A stretch of DNA of 64,000 nucleotides from DATMRF01 sp035566435 (GTDB lineage Bacteria > Verrucomicrobiota > Verrucomicrobiia > Limisphaerales > UBA8199): contig DATMRF010000137.1 of the NCBI GenBank assembly GCA_035566435.1, forward strand, positions 1 to 64,000, read 5' to 3'. Shown piece after piece: positions 17,286 to 26,619 of the stretch. Each line of letters begins with the position of its first letter. The first letter of the stretch is position 1. Position numbers and translations under genes: made by a program. The notes beneath the pieces were generated by a model. That model was not told the origin of the DNA. It made no database searches and saw only the letters and a program-made list of their open reading frames with translations.

Positions 17286-18272
17286 GTGAAGCCGAAGCTG
17301 CTGGTTATCGAGCTTTGGGGCATGGGCGACCTGGTCATCGCGACTCCTTTTCTGCGGGCCGCGAGCGAGAAGTACTCCGTTACGCTGTTGGCCAAGCCTT
17401 ACGCGCACGATTTGCAGCGCCGTTTCTGGCCGGAGGTTCGGGTGGCTCCTTTCATCGCTCCCTGGACAGCATTCCGGCGGAAGTATCGACTGTTAAGCTG
17501 GCCCTGGAGGGAGATCTTCCGTCTGCGCGGCCTGGCCGCTGAACGGTTTGACCTTGGGCTGACCGCCCGGTGGGACCCGCGCGATCATCTCTTGCTTAAG
17601 CTGATGCGCGCCCGGCGGCGCCTGGGGTTCCCCCGGCTGAGCAGCCAGATTTTTCTGACCGAACCGCTTGCCCGTCCGCACCCGGCGGCGCATCGTTATG
17701 AAAACTGGCGGGTGCTGGGCCGTCCGCTGGGGTTGGAGCTGCCGGCGCGGGAACAACTCCAGATGTCCGCGCGCCCTCAGGGCCGGGAAGTGGTGGTGCA
17801 TACTGGCGCAGGCCAGCCAGTGCGCGTTTGGCCGCTGGAACGTTACCGTGGCGTGGTCGCGAGCCTGCGCCAGCAAAACCATCGTGTCCAGATCGCATGC
17901 GACCCCGACCAGCGGAGTTGGTGGCTCGCAGCCGGGGAAAACGATGTCGCGACCCCGCGGACGGTATCGGAGCTCCTGTTAGTGATGGAACGCTCCGGTG
18001 CCTTCATCGGCAACGACTCCGGGCCGTGCCACCTGGCGGCTTTTTGCGGGGTTCCCACCTTTACGATCTTCGGTCCACAATTGCCCGAGTGGTTTGCCCC
18101 GCTGCACCCGGCCGCCGAATGGCTCGAGGGGAAGCCGTGCCCCTACAAGCCGTGCTCTGATTATTGCCGGTTTCCCGTCCCCTACTGCATGGTCCGGTCT
18201 GGCGAGGACGAGGTTTGGCGCCGCGTCTCGGCGTTCGTCGAAAGCCTGCGCCTCACCTCCAGCGCGCCTTAG
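17286..18272 (+). CDS. Glycosyltransferase family 9 (heptosyltransferase-like)
   Basis: A 328-residue protein with GTG start. The N-terminus LLVIELWGMGDLVIATPFLRA is the acceptor-side Rossmann motif of heptosyltransferases. The C-terminal half has VVHTGAGQPVRVWPLERY and GAFIGNDSGPCHLAAFCGVPT, the nucleotide-sugar signature of GT9. It likely adds a heptose or related sugar to lipopolysaccharide core or another surface glycan at the inner membrane. The cysteine-rich C-terminus (CPYKPCSDYCRF, then PYC) is also seen in some GT9 members. No other LPS gene is adjacent. Confidence 0.85.
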   Translation: MKPKLLVIELWGMGDLVIATPFLRAASEKYSVTLLAKPYAHDLQRRFWPEVRVAPFIAPWTAFRRKYRLLSWPWREIFRLRGLAAERFDLGLTARWDPRDHLLLKLMRARRRLGFPRLSSQIFLTEPLARPHPAAHRYENWRVLGRPLGLELPAREQLQMSARPQGREVVVHTGAGQPVRVWPLERYRGVVASLRQQNHRVQIACDPDQRSWWLAAGENDVATPRTVSELLLVMERSGAFIGNDSGPCHLAAFCGVPTFTIFGPQLPEWFAPLHPAAEWLEGKPCPYKPCSDYCRFPVPYCMVRSGEDEVWRRVSAFVESLRLTSSAP

Positions 18273-18357
18273 GCAGGGCGCGCTGTCCGAGCGCCCCGCG
18301 AACCGGGCAGTCGCCGAGTCGCAGGACTTCGCGTCGGGCTGAGGACAAATGGCCCTG

Positions 18358-18390
18358 CCTTGCGCGCAAGGTGCCGTATTCATTTTTCGG
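18358..18390. terminator. Palindrome between convergent genes
   Basis: A perfect 14-base palindrome CCTTGCGCGCAAGG (18358-18371) is followed by a short T run (ATTTTTC). It lies between the end of the glycosyltransferase gene and the end of rsmD, so it could serve as a terminator for both strands. The T tract is weak. Confidence 0.4.
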
Positions 18391-18415
18391 CTGCGTTTGC
18401 CTTAGACGATCAGGT

Positions 18416-19021
18416 TCACGGTGGAGGTCCGAAACTTGCCACCTCCGGCGCCGGGCTTAAGAAGAGCATGATGCTGTCACCATGTTTGAGCAGCTTCACC
18501 TCCTGCCACCAGTCCGGCAGCGACAACGTGTCTCTTTTGGTATGGCCGAGCACCAGCAAACCTCCAGCCGCCAGCAGGCCAGGCAGCCGCGTGTCGTCCA
18601 GAAGGTGCTGCGCGAGCGAGGTGGAGCGCCGGCCGACATTCTTTTCCCCATAGGGCGGATCGGCGAGGACGAGGTCAAAACGCGCTGCCTCGGACGCCAG
18701 CTGGCCGATGACGACGAACACATCCTGGACGCGCACCTGGAACACTTCGAGGGCAAAGCCTGCCGCTTGCACGTTCTCACGCAGGACGGCGGCGTGGCGG
18801 GCCGAGCGCTCAACGCAAACGGCAGAAGCGGCGCCGCGGCTCAGGCATTCCAGGCTCAACGCGCCAGTGCCAGCAAACAATTCAAGCACCCGGGCGCCGG
18901 CCACCCGACCGCCAAGGCTGTTGAACACGGCCTGCTTGACCAGGTCCGGCGTGGGGCGCACCGCGAGACCTTTCGGAACTTTCAAGATCCGCCGCGCCGC
19001 CCTGCCGCCTGTGATTCGCAT
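18416..19021 (-). CDS. rsmD: 16S rRNA (guanine966-N2)-methyltransferase
   Basis: 201 residues from the ATG at 19021, giving the usual RsmD beginning MRITGG. A TTG 36 bases further up is rejected. SAM-binding motif VLELFAGTGALSLE and catalytic motif DPPYG are present. RsmD methylates G966 of 16S rRNA in the 30S subunit. Length and motif order fit the family. Its C-terminal residues (PEVASFGPPP) are not conserved. Confidence 0.88.
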   Translation of the reverse strand: MRITGGRAARRILKVPKGLAVRPTPDLVKQAVFNSLGGRVAGARVLELFAGTGALSLECLSRGAASAVCVERSARHAAVLRENVQAAGFALEVFQVRVQDVFVVIGQLASEAARFDLVLADPPYGEKNVGRRSTSLAQHLLDDTRLPGLLAAGGLLVLGHTKRDTLSLPDWWQEVKLLKHGDSIMLFLSPAPEVASFGPPP

Positions 19022-19163
19022 GCCTCGAAGGTAGTGAACGGGAGGAAGCGAGGCCAATGGGAAAGCAAGGAATGGTTAGGACGTTTCACGCATCACGGAT
19101 CTGTCACTTCGTTTCGTTCCCCGCCTTGACACCTCGGTTCAAGTAAGCGTTTCATTTCCGAAA

Positions 19164-19667
19164 ATGCAGCCGCTTGAACCGCCAGAGACGCACTATCTAT
19201 CGGCCGCCCAAGGGTGGGTGGAGTTGGGCAATCTGACCGAGGCTCGGGCGGAGCTGGCCCAAATCAGCGCGACGCGCCAAATCCACCCCGACGTATTGGA
19301 GGTGCGCTGGTTCATCTGCGCGGAGGAACAGCACTGGGAAGAAGGTTTGCAGGTCGCCCGCTCCTTGCTTCACGCCGCGCCCGACCGCGCTTCCGGCTGG
19401 CTGCACCAGGCCTATGCTTTACGCCGGGTGAGCAACGGCGGGGTCAGCAAAGCCTGGGATGCCTTGCTGCCGGCTTTCGACCTGTTCCCCAAGGAATCGA
19501 TCATCCCCTATAATCTCTCCTGCTACGCCTGCCAGTTGAACCAACTCGAAACGGCTCGGGAGTGGTTCAAGCGCGCGCTGATGACCGGGGACAAAGACCA
19601 AATCAAACGGATGGCGCTGGCAGACCCGGACCTGGAACCGCTGTGGCCGGAGATCCGGGACGATTAA
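19164..19667 (+). CDS. Small TPR-repeat protein
   Basis: 167 residues of helical TPR-like repeats: LSAAQGWVELGNLTEARAE, LDLFP-type turns and LETAREWFKRAL. No signal peptide and no catalytic motif are visible, so it is likely a cytoplasmic protein-interaction module. The stop overlaps the convergent CAP-domain gene by 4 bases. The function is not known. Confidence 0.7.
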   Translation: MQPLEPPETHYLSAAQGWVELGNLTEARAELAQISATRQIHPDVLEVRWFICAEEQHWEEGLQVARSLLHAAPDRASGWLHQAYALRRVSNGGVSKAWDALLPAFDLFPKESIIPYNLSCYACQLNQLETAREWFKRALMTGDKDQIKRMALADPDLEPLWPEIRDD

Positions 19668-21697
19668 TAGGTCCCTTTGATTCGGTAAAACATCCTGGCC
19701 GCGCCCCCGGTAGTCGTGGTGAATCGGAACTTCGAGTTGGCAATCAACGTTTGCAGCGAAGCGGTGGTGTCCTGGGCCCAGGTCGCAGTTGGATCGGCGG
19801 CTTTCCATAATTGCAACGTCATGCCGCTCCGGTAATTGGCGACGGTGAAATCCAGTTGCACCTGACTGCCTGCTACTGTCGGGACGCCCGCCACCTGGAG
19901 GACCGGCGGAGGAGTCGTGACCGCGATCGTGGTACTTGGACCCCAGTTAAGAGTCCGGCCCGGCAGCTGGGCCCGAACCTGGAGCAGGTAAGTAGTCGTA
20001 TTGGTCGGGTAAAAGGCGAACGAGGCGCCGGATTGGACACTATTCGTGAGTTGGTTCATCAATTGGCTGACGTTGGACACGGCGATGTCATCCAGGTAAA
20101 GGCCCACCCCTGTGCTTGTTTGATTGAAGAAGCTCCCGGTGCTGAATAGATAAGCAAATCGAACCTGAACGTTCTGCCCCGCGTAGCCGCTTAACGAAAC
20201 GTTGATAGTGCTGAAGGCCGAGTCACCGCTCCCGCCAGTGCCTGCTTGGCTCCACACGTCCTGCCAGCTAGCCCCGCCGTCGGCGGACACCTGGGCTTTG
20301 GCGACCTGGCTACTGCTGGCCCAGCCCAGATACTTAGCGAAGCTCAACTGGCTGCTGGCGCTGACCAGCAGAGTTGGATTTAGCGTGAGATATTGGTTGG
20401 CAGCATCAGGTTGAGCCAGGTGGAAGGAAGCGGTTCCGGAATTCTTGAGGTCGGTCGCGATCACTGAATATCCCGCGGAACTGACGACGGTCACCTTGGT
20501 CAGACCGTTTTCCGCTCCTTCGACGTAAGTGTACGGCGAAAGCTGCATCTGCTGCCACTGGTAGTTGGTCGCGCCCCCAACGGGCGTGAACGTATAGATG
20601 TTGGTGAGATTGACGCTCGCCGGGTTTGGCCCGGAGATCACTGGCGACGAATACAAAGGCGTGTAATCGACCTTAACATTGTTCAAACTGGAAACGGTGA
20701 CCACGGCCTGGTTGCTCAAACCTGGTGCCGTGAAAGTGAGCGTATAGGAGCCGTTGCCTGGCACCGGAATCGTGAACCCGCCCGAGTTTGCCGTGACTGC
20801 GTAGTAAACCGACCCGGGCGTGTTGACGGTCACCCCGCCGATGCCCTCGCCGAGATCGTAGAATCCATTGGTCTTGAAATCGTAATAGATTACGCCCGTG
20901 ATCAGTGGAGTGGCTCCCTGTCTGGTGCCGAAATCCTGGGTGATAAGTTGTGGGCCGACCGAGCCGTTCACGCCATCCACGACTCCCATGCCCACCTCGC
21001 GGAGGCCGGCAGTGAGCATGTTGTTGCGGTGCCCGGGTGGCGTTTGCATGCCGCCGGTGCCCGGACCCCAGTCCACAGCGAAGCCGGCGTGGCCGTGAAA
21101 AACCGAGTCTGCATAGGAGTAAACGTTCTCCCCCCAGCTCGACCAATTATAACCGTTGGTGCTCATCCGGTTCCCGGGGTCCATGATGATAGAGCCGTTG
21201 GTTTGGTTGTGGCCCTGATATTGGTTGGTGTACATGTCGCCGCTGTGCCAGCGGGCAGCGGCAAGGAGCTGCGCATTCATCGCCAGAGGCGGCACCGGCG
21301 GATTCGTGCTGAATTCGGATTGCATCAGGTTGAGATCGACACCAAAGAAGGAATAAGCGGACAACACGTTTGGATCGGTTGTGGTGGCCAGGCGTTGGCC
21401 CTCCGCGGTCGGATTGGCCCGCATCCGGTTAAGGTATTCCAGGTAAAGCTCCTCTTCGTCCGTCGGTTGACCGATGGAATAAGGCGTGAACCCAAGAGGA
21501 TGGGGCTCCGGGCCTCCGCTGGTCTTGGGCCGGGATTGAATCGGCGGTGCTGGCGGGGGCGCCTTTGGGGTTGGGCCGGGAGTCGGAAGCGGATTATCCT
21601 GCCCACGGCCGGCAATCGATACAAAGACCACAAAAAGAGTCGGGAGCCCTGTGCGGGAAAACACTCGGTGGAAGCGCCAGATGGATCCTTGTTTCAT
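19664..21697 (-). CDS. Secreted CAP-domain protein with beta-sandwich repeats
   Basis: 677 residues with a signal peptide (GLPTLFVVFVSIAGRGQ). Residues about 80-240 are a CAP/SCP domain: LYLEYLNRMRANPTAEGQRL, NGYNWSSWGENV and TPPGHRNNML, with the conserved histidine and glutamate positions. The rest consists of beta-sandwich modules, including a carboxypeptidase-regulatory/SdrD-B-like unit (TGVIYYDFKTNGFYDLGEG) and a MAM/jelly-roll-like segment (FAYLFSTG). The C-terminus ends in a beta-rich tail rather than a PEP-CTERM signal. The extracellular role is unknown; CAP proteins often bind lipids or act as peptidase-like factors. Confidence 0.75.
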   Translation of the reverse strand: MKQGSIWRFHRVFSRTGLPTLFVVFVSIAGRGQDNPLPTPGPTPKAPPPAPPIQSRPKTSGGPEPHPLGFTPYSIGQPTDEEELYLEYLNRMRANPTAEGQRLATTTDPNVLSAYSFFGVDLNLMQSEFSTNPPVPPLAMNAQLLAAARWHSGDMYTNQYQGHNQTNGSIIMDPGNRMSTNGYNWSSWGENVYSYADSVFHGHAGFAVDWGPGTGGMQTPPGHRNNMLTAGLREVGMGVVDGVNGSVGPQLITQDFGTRQGATPLITGVIYYDFKTNGFYDLGEGIGGVTVNTPGSVYYAVTANSGGFTIPVPGNGSYTLTFTAPGLSNQAVVTVSSLNNVKVDYTPLYSSPVISGPNPASVNLTNIYTFTPVGGATNYQWQQMQLSPYTYVEGAENGLTKVTVVSSAGYSVIATDLKNSGTASFHLAQPDAANQYLTLNPTLLVSASSQLSFAKYLGWASSSQVAKAQVSADGGASWQDVWSQAGTGGSGDSAFSTINVSLSGYAGQNVQVRFAYLFSTGSFFNQTSTGVGLYLDDIAVSNVSQLMNQLTNSVQSGASFAFYPTNTTTYLLQVRAQLPGRTLNWGPSTTIAVTTPPPVLQVAGVPTVAGSQVQLDFTVANYRSGMTLQLWKAADPTATWAQDTTASLQTLIANSKFRFTTTTGGAARMFYRIKGTY

Positions 21698-22024
21698 GGG
21701 TGCAAATGTTCTGTAATATGTGGTTAAGGATGCTTTAGAAGGCCAACGTCGACCGTTCGCCCGGTCACGGCAACCAGCTCGCCCGCCAATGGCCCAACCC
21801 GACAGTGTGTTCGCGAGGATTGGCGAGGGGCAAAAATCTACTTTGCATCCCCCCGAGGCAGCCAGAATCGTACCAAAAACCGGCTTGGGGCGCCGAATTC
21901 CACCCGCTCCAACGAAAAGCTCACCAGCAAATCAGCGGTCCAAGCCAAAAACCCTTTACATTTATATTGACCAATGGGGTGGTTCTGTGGCGGGATGATA
22001 GAACCCCTACATGGGTTCAGTCAG

Positions 22025-25000
22025 ATGGCCAGAGTCCTGACCAAAAGCGGCAACGCGGCGCGTGGCGGTCAGGCGTCCAAATACGACGCCTGCAATACCG
22101 TCCTGTCCAAAACGTACGGCGCGCTAGCCGACCTCCGTCGCGAGTTGTCCGACTCAAAAGCCGCCGTCGCCGAACGCGAGGAGCTGTTGCGCGGCTTTGC
22201 CGCTTGCGCCGACTCCCAGCGCGCCTGGCTGCTGCTCGAAGATTACTTTGAGAAGCTGTCGCTTTCCCGCAAAGACTTCCCGGGCACCGACTGGTGGCCG
22301 CGCCTTTTGACCGCGGTCGGCAAGGCGCGCCTGGAAGAAGTGGCGTTTCTGTTTCTGCGCGCAAAGCGTCCGCTGCCGGCGGAAATGGCGCCTTACGCCA
22401 ACCTCGCTCGCTTCGCCGAGGTGGAGCAAGCGACCCACGAACAACAGTTGGTCAGGCACTTGGAGGCCTGGCTTTTCCCGCCGCGGCCGGCGCATCTGGA
22501 TGCGCCCCGGGCTTCTCTGCGGGTGATTTGCCAACCGCGGCCCGACGGCGAATACGCGGCCAGGCACCGCCTGGCGGTTGAGTTCCGACTGCAGCGGCCC
22601 CGCACCGGCGAGAAGCTCAAAACGCTGGAGGACCTGATCGACTTGACCACGCGCGCCGCCCACGAACAGGAGCTCTTCGCGCCCGATGACTGGGAATTTA
22701 TCCAGTGGCTGGCACAGACGCATGCCGGGCGTTCCGACGGAGAAGCGACGATGGTGTTGTCAGATTTGGAACTCCTCCATTGGCTGGCCCGGTGGGGTCA
22801 CACCATGCGCCTGGAGCTCGCGCCGGGCACCGCGTCCGACGGCGAACCAGGCCCGCCGGGCTGCGGCGTCAAGGCGTTGGCGTTCGAAGGCAAGGTGGCT
22901 GAATTGACGCCTCACCTGGAGAACGGCCAGAAAGAGTTGTCATTCACACATCGGCTCAGCGTGCCTGGCGGGAAAAGCTATCCGCTGTCCGAAGTATTCT
23001 TTTTCAATCAGCGCCCGCCGCTGGCGCTGGCGGGCCAAACGTTTTACCTCGTGCGCAACGCGCCGCCGCCTGAGCTGCTCGAACACTGGGCCGGAGAACC
23101 CGCTGTGCCGGTGCGCAAGCTGAGCCATCGTCTGCTGACGCACCTGCGTAAGACCCAGTCCCACCACGGATTCGATTGGGAGCAACTGTGCGTAGCCCAC
23201 GCCGCCCGGCCGGAATTCGTTTTCGAGCTGCTGGATGAAACCGTGCGCCTCCGGCTGTTGGCCCGAAGCCAACGCGATCAAAGCGTCTGGCTGTGGAACG
23301 GCCACGAGTGGCAATTCCACGAGACTAGAAAGCGACCTTCAGATAAACCGGAGTTCCTCGATGATCCACGCCTGGAGCCCGCCACTCTCTGGCTGCGCCA
23401 ACTCGACTGGTTCACCCCCGAACCCGGGCTGTGGGTCGGCGACGCGACCGAGAATTTCCTCAGTGCGCTGGCGCAGGCCTGGGCGAACCGGCCGCAAGAG
23501 GCGGATTATCTGGGGAACCCGGGCTTTTACCGGCTCTTCCTTAACCCGCGGCAGTTGCGGCCGCGGCTCGTGGTGAAGGGCAGCGGCATTGATTGGCTCG
23601 CAATTTCGGCGGAATGGGAGCAGGAGAGCCTGAAGCTGACGCGGGCGGACCTGCAACGCCTCCAGGCCGCCACCGGCCGTTTCGTCAAGCTGCCGGATGC
23701 CGGCTGGGTCGAACTCGACTCCAATGCGGTGCAGTCGGCCCACGAAGCGATGGCCGATATGGGAGTCGATGGCCTCGTGCCGGTCGCGCAGCGAGTCGGA
23801 CTGGAGCAGGTCGCCCACCTCGACGAGAGCGCCACCGAGCGTTTCGGCGATTCCCCGCAGGCGAAGGCTCTGCGCGAGCGCCTAAAGGATTTCAAAGGCA
23901 TTCCTGTCTCGGACTTGCCAACCATCGTGCAGGCCGACATGCGTCCCTATCAGAAGGAGGGTTTTGACTTCCTCTGCCACCTCACACAGGTCCGGCTGGG
24001 CGGCATTCTTGCCGACGACATGGGCCTTGGAAAAACGCTCCAGACGCTTGCCTGGCTGGCCTGGCTGAAGGTTCGGAACGGCAAGAACCCGAAACCCTCG
24101 CTAGTCATCTGCCCGGCTTCGGTCCTGCACAACTGGCGGCGGGAGGCCGACCGCTTCACGCCCGGCATGAAAGTTCTGGTGCTCGAAAGTGGCGCCGCGC
24201 GGCATAACCTCCGCAAGCAGATCCCACAGCACGATCTGATCGTTACTAACTACGCCCTGCTGCGGCGCGATCTGGAAGCGCTGCAAAAATTCGCCTTCCG
24301 CGCCGTCATCCTTGACGAGGCCCAGTTCATCAAGAACCCTGGAGCGCAAGTGACACACTCCGTCAAGCAGCTCAAATCGGAACATCGGCTGGCGCTGACG
24401 GGCACCCCGCTGGAGAACCGGTTGCTGGATTTGTGGAGCATCGTTGATTTCATCCAACCGAATTATTTGGGCAACCAGGACCAGTTTACCGAAACCTATG
24501 AGCCGCGCGGCGAGAATGCGGAGTCCGCCCAACGCATTGCACGCAAGCGACTGTCGGCGAAACTCCGTCCCTTGCTGCTGCGCCGGCTCAAAAAGCACGT
24601 CGCCAAAGATTTGCCCGACCGCATCGAACAACGCCGCGATTGCCAGTTGGGCGAGGAGCAGCGCAAGCTGTACCTGGCGGAGCTGCGCCGCAGCCGCGAG
24701 CAGGTGATGAAAACCGTCGCCCAGCAGGGATTGAACAAGAGCAAAATCCATGTGCTCGCGGCGCTCACGCGGCTGCGCCAGATTTGTTGCCACCCGCGGC
24801 TGGTTGGCAGCGATACGGTTTCCGGGAAGACCGAGACTTTATTCGAGTTGCTCGATTCGCTTATGGCAGAGGGCCAAAAGGTGCTGCTCTTCAGCCAGTT
24901 CGTCCAGATGCTCGAATTGCTCGAACAGGAATGCCGCCAACGCCAGATCCCAACCCATCTGCTCACCGGCCAGACGAGGGACCGCCAGGCAGTAGTAAAC

Positions 25001-25330
25001 AACTTCCAGGCTGACCCGAACGCCTCGGTTTTCCTGCTGAGCCTGCGCGCGGCAGGGACTGGCTTGAACCTCACCACCGCCAGTTACGTCATCCTTTACG
25101 ATCCCTGGTGGAACCCCGCCGTCGAGGCTCAAGCCATCGACCGGTCGCACCGCATCGGTCAGACCCAAACAGTCAACGCCTATCGGCTCATCTCCCCGGG
25201 CACGGTTGAGGAGAAGATTTGGGAGCTTCAACAGAGCAAAGCCCAGACCATCGCTGACGTGCTGGGAGAAGAGGGGTTCGCCCGCAGCCTCTCGAAGACG
25301 GATTTGGATTATTTGTTTGCGGAGGACTGA
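22025..25330 (+). CDS. SNF2-family DNA-dependent ATPase/helicase
   Basis: About 1,100 residues. The frame opens at 21974; ATGs at 21974, 21995 and 22025 are all possible, and 22025 (MARVLTKSG) is chosen for its more plausible basic N-terminus. The C-terminal 460 residues hold the SNF2 motor: LADDMGLGKTLQTLAWL (motif I), VILDEAQFIKNP (motif II), LTGTPLENRLLDLWSI (motif III), and LSLRAAGTGLNLTTASYVI plus RSHRIGQT (motifs V-VI). The N-terminal 600 residues are the bacterial SNF2-associated region without a recognised SWIM zinc motif. It probably remodels protein-DNA complexes or helps transcription recycling; the specific role is unknown. It is transcribed alone. Confidence 0.88.
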   Translation: MARVLTKSGNAARGGQASKYDACNTVLSKTYGALADLRRELSDSKAAVAEREELLRGFAACADSQRAWLLLEDYFEKLSLSRKDFPGTDWWPRLLTAVGKARLEEVAFLFLRAKRPLPAEMAPYANLARFAEVEQATHEQQLVRHLEAWLFPPRPAHLDAPRASLRVICQPRPDGEYAARHRLAVEFRLQRPRTGEKLKTLEDLIDLTTRAAHEQELFAPDDWEFIQWLAQTHAGRSDGEATMVLSDLELLHWLARWGHTMRLELAPGTASDGEPGPPGCGVKALAFEGKVAELTPHLENGQKELSFTHRLSVPGGKSYPLSEVFFFNQRPPLALAGQTFYLVRNAPPPELLEHWAGEPAVPVRKLSHRLLTHLRKTQSHHGFDWEQLCVAHAARPEFVFELLDETVRLRLLARSQRDQSVWLWNGHEWQFHETRKRPSDKPEFLDDPRLEPATLWLRQLDWFTPEPGLWVGDATENFLSALAQAWANRPQEADYLGNPGFYRLFLNPRQLRPRLVVKGSGIDWLAISAEWEQESLKLTRADLQRLQAATGRFVKLPDAGWVELDSNAVQSAHEAMADMGVDGLVPVAQRVGLEQVAHLDESATERFGDSPQAKALRERLKDFKGIPVSDLPTIVQADMRPYQKEGFDFLCHLTQVRLGGILADDMGLGKTLQTLAWLAWLKVRNGKNPKPSLVICPASVLHNWRREADRFTPGMKVLVLESGAARHNLRKQIPQHDLIVTNYALLRRDLEALQKFAFRAVILDEAQFIKNPGAQVTHSVKQLKSEHRLALTGTPLENRLLDLWSIVDFIQPNYLGNQDQFTETYEPRGENAESAQRIARKRLSAKLRPLLLRRLKKHVAKDLPDRIEQRRDCQLGEEQRKLYLAELRRSREQVMKTVAQQGLNKSKIHVLAALTRLRQICCHPRLVGSDTVSGKTETLFELLDSLMAEGQKVLLFSQFVQMLELLEQECRQRQIPTHLLTGQTRDRQAVVNNFQADPNASVFLLSLRAAGTGLNLTTASYVILYDPWWNPAVEAQAIDRSHRIGQTQTVNAYRLISPGTVEEKIWELQQSKAQTIADVLGEEGFARSLSKTDLDYLFAED

Positions 25331-25336
25331 AGGCGC

Positions 25337-26617
25337 CTATTCGTAGCGCAACGACTCAATTGGGTCCAGGTTGGCGGCTTTGTACGCCGGGTAGGTTCCG
25401 AAGATGACCCCGACAATTGAACAGATCACCAGGCCAATCACTACCCAGTCCACCGGAATGACGGGTGTTAACTTCAGGAAATAAGCCGTTGCGTTGCCGC
25501 CCAGGATGCCCAGTACCACGCCGATCACGCCGCCCACCTCGCAAAGCATGATCGCTTCCATGATGAACTGGGTCATGATGTTCCGCTTCTTCGCTCCGAC
25601 CGCCCGCCGGATGCCGATCTCGCGCGTGCGTTCCGTCACCGAGACCAGCATGATGTTCATGATCCCGATGCCGGCGGCCAGCAACGCGATGGAACTGATG
25701 GCGCTCACCCCAATCCGGACCGCCAAAGTGAAGGAGTTGAACTGGGCGATCAGTGAGTCGTTGGAAAAAATCTCGAAATCATCTTCCTTCCCAGGGGGCA
25801 CCTTGCGCAGGACCCGCAAAATGCCGCGCACCTGCTCGACGGTGTCGTCGTAAGTGGCCTGGCTGCGGGCCGAGACGAGGATGCTCAGACTGCGGTTCCA
25901 TCGGCCGAAGCGGTTCATTCCGGTGGTGACCGGCACGACCGCGAAATTGTCCTGATCGCCCCCCAGCGAGCCGCCTTTGGACTCAAGCACGCCCACAACG
26001 ATATAGTTAATGCCGTTGATTTTGAGCCGTTCGCCCAGGGGTGAGGCGCGGGGGAACACGGTTTTTGACAGGCTGGAGCCCAGCACACAAACATCGCGGG
26101 CGCCATCGACATCCATGTCCAACAGGAGCCGGCCCTCGCCGAGCAGCCAATTGCGAGCCGGGAAGCTGCCGGGGGTTTCGCCGAAAAGCTGCACGTTAGG
26201 AGCGGTTTTCTTATAACGGCTTTCGATCTGGCCGCCCCAGAACGTGGTTTCGAGGCCAATGCTGCGGGCCAGCGTCGCCTTTTGTTCGAGCATCAGGCCG
26301 TGGGCCAGCGTGATGTTTTTCCGTCGCCAGAATTTCTCGAACCCTTCGGGCCCGCCAAAATACACCGCCGGCCATTTGCGAATCATGAACGTCTGGCTGC
26401 CGAGCTGGCTCATCTGGGTTTCGATATCGCTCTGCATGACGCGCATTGCTGTCATGACGACGATGATGGAGAAGACGCCGACCAGCACGCCGAGCAGCGT
26501 CAGCCCGGAGCGCAATTTATGGGCCGCCAGCGCGCTCATTGCCATCGCGAAGCTCTCGCGGAGCTCAGCAATTAGTATCGTTGTGCGTGGGTGCATTCGA
26601 GGCGTGGAACGTGTCAT
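25337..26617 (-). CDS. MacB-like ABC transporter permease (FtsX domain), second of two
   Basis: 426 residues from ATG 26617, two bases after the stop of the preceding permease, with GGGGAG as ribosome-binding site inside that gene's end. The long in-frame extension upstream is rejected. It has an N-terminal transmembrane helix (SGLTLLGVLVGVFSIIVV), a periplasmic MacB_PCD domain, and three C-terminal helices with the FtsX signature RTREIGIRRAVGAKKRNI. It should pair with the other permease and the ATPase as a mechanotransmission-type exporter. Last gene of the minus-strand operon. Confidence 0.88.
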   Translation of the reverse strand: MTRSTPRMHPRTTILIAELRESFAMAMSALAAHKLRSGLTLLGVLVGVFSIIVVMTAMRVMQSDIETQMSQLGSQTFMIRKWPAVYFGGPEGFEKFWRRKNITLAHGLMLEQKATLARSIGLETTFWGGQIESRYKKTAPNVQLFGETPGSFPARNWLLGEGRLLLDMDVDGARDVCVLGSSLSKTVFPRASPLGERLKINGINYIVVGVLESKGGSLGGDQDNFAVVPVTTGMNRFGRWNRSLSILVSARSQATYDDTVEQVRGILRVLRKVPPGKEDDFEIFSNDSLIAQFNSFTLAVRIGVSAISSIALLAAGIGIMNIMLVSVTERTREIGIRRAVGAKKRNIMTQFIMEAIMLCEVGGVIGVVLGILGGNATAYFLKLTPVIPVDWVVIGLVICSIVGVIFGTYPAYKAANLDPIESLRYE

Positions 26618-26619
26618 TC

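Noticed and set aside
17021..17395. Longer N-terminus for the cyclase
   Set aside because: It would overlap the divergent glycosyltransferase gene and has no conserved residues.
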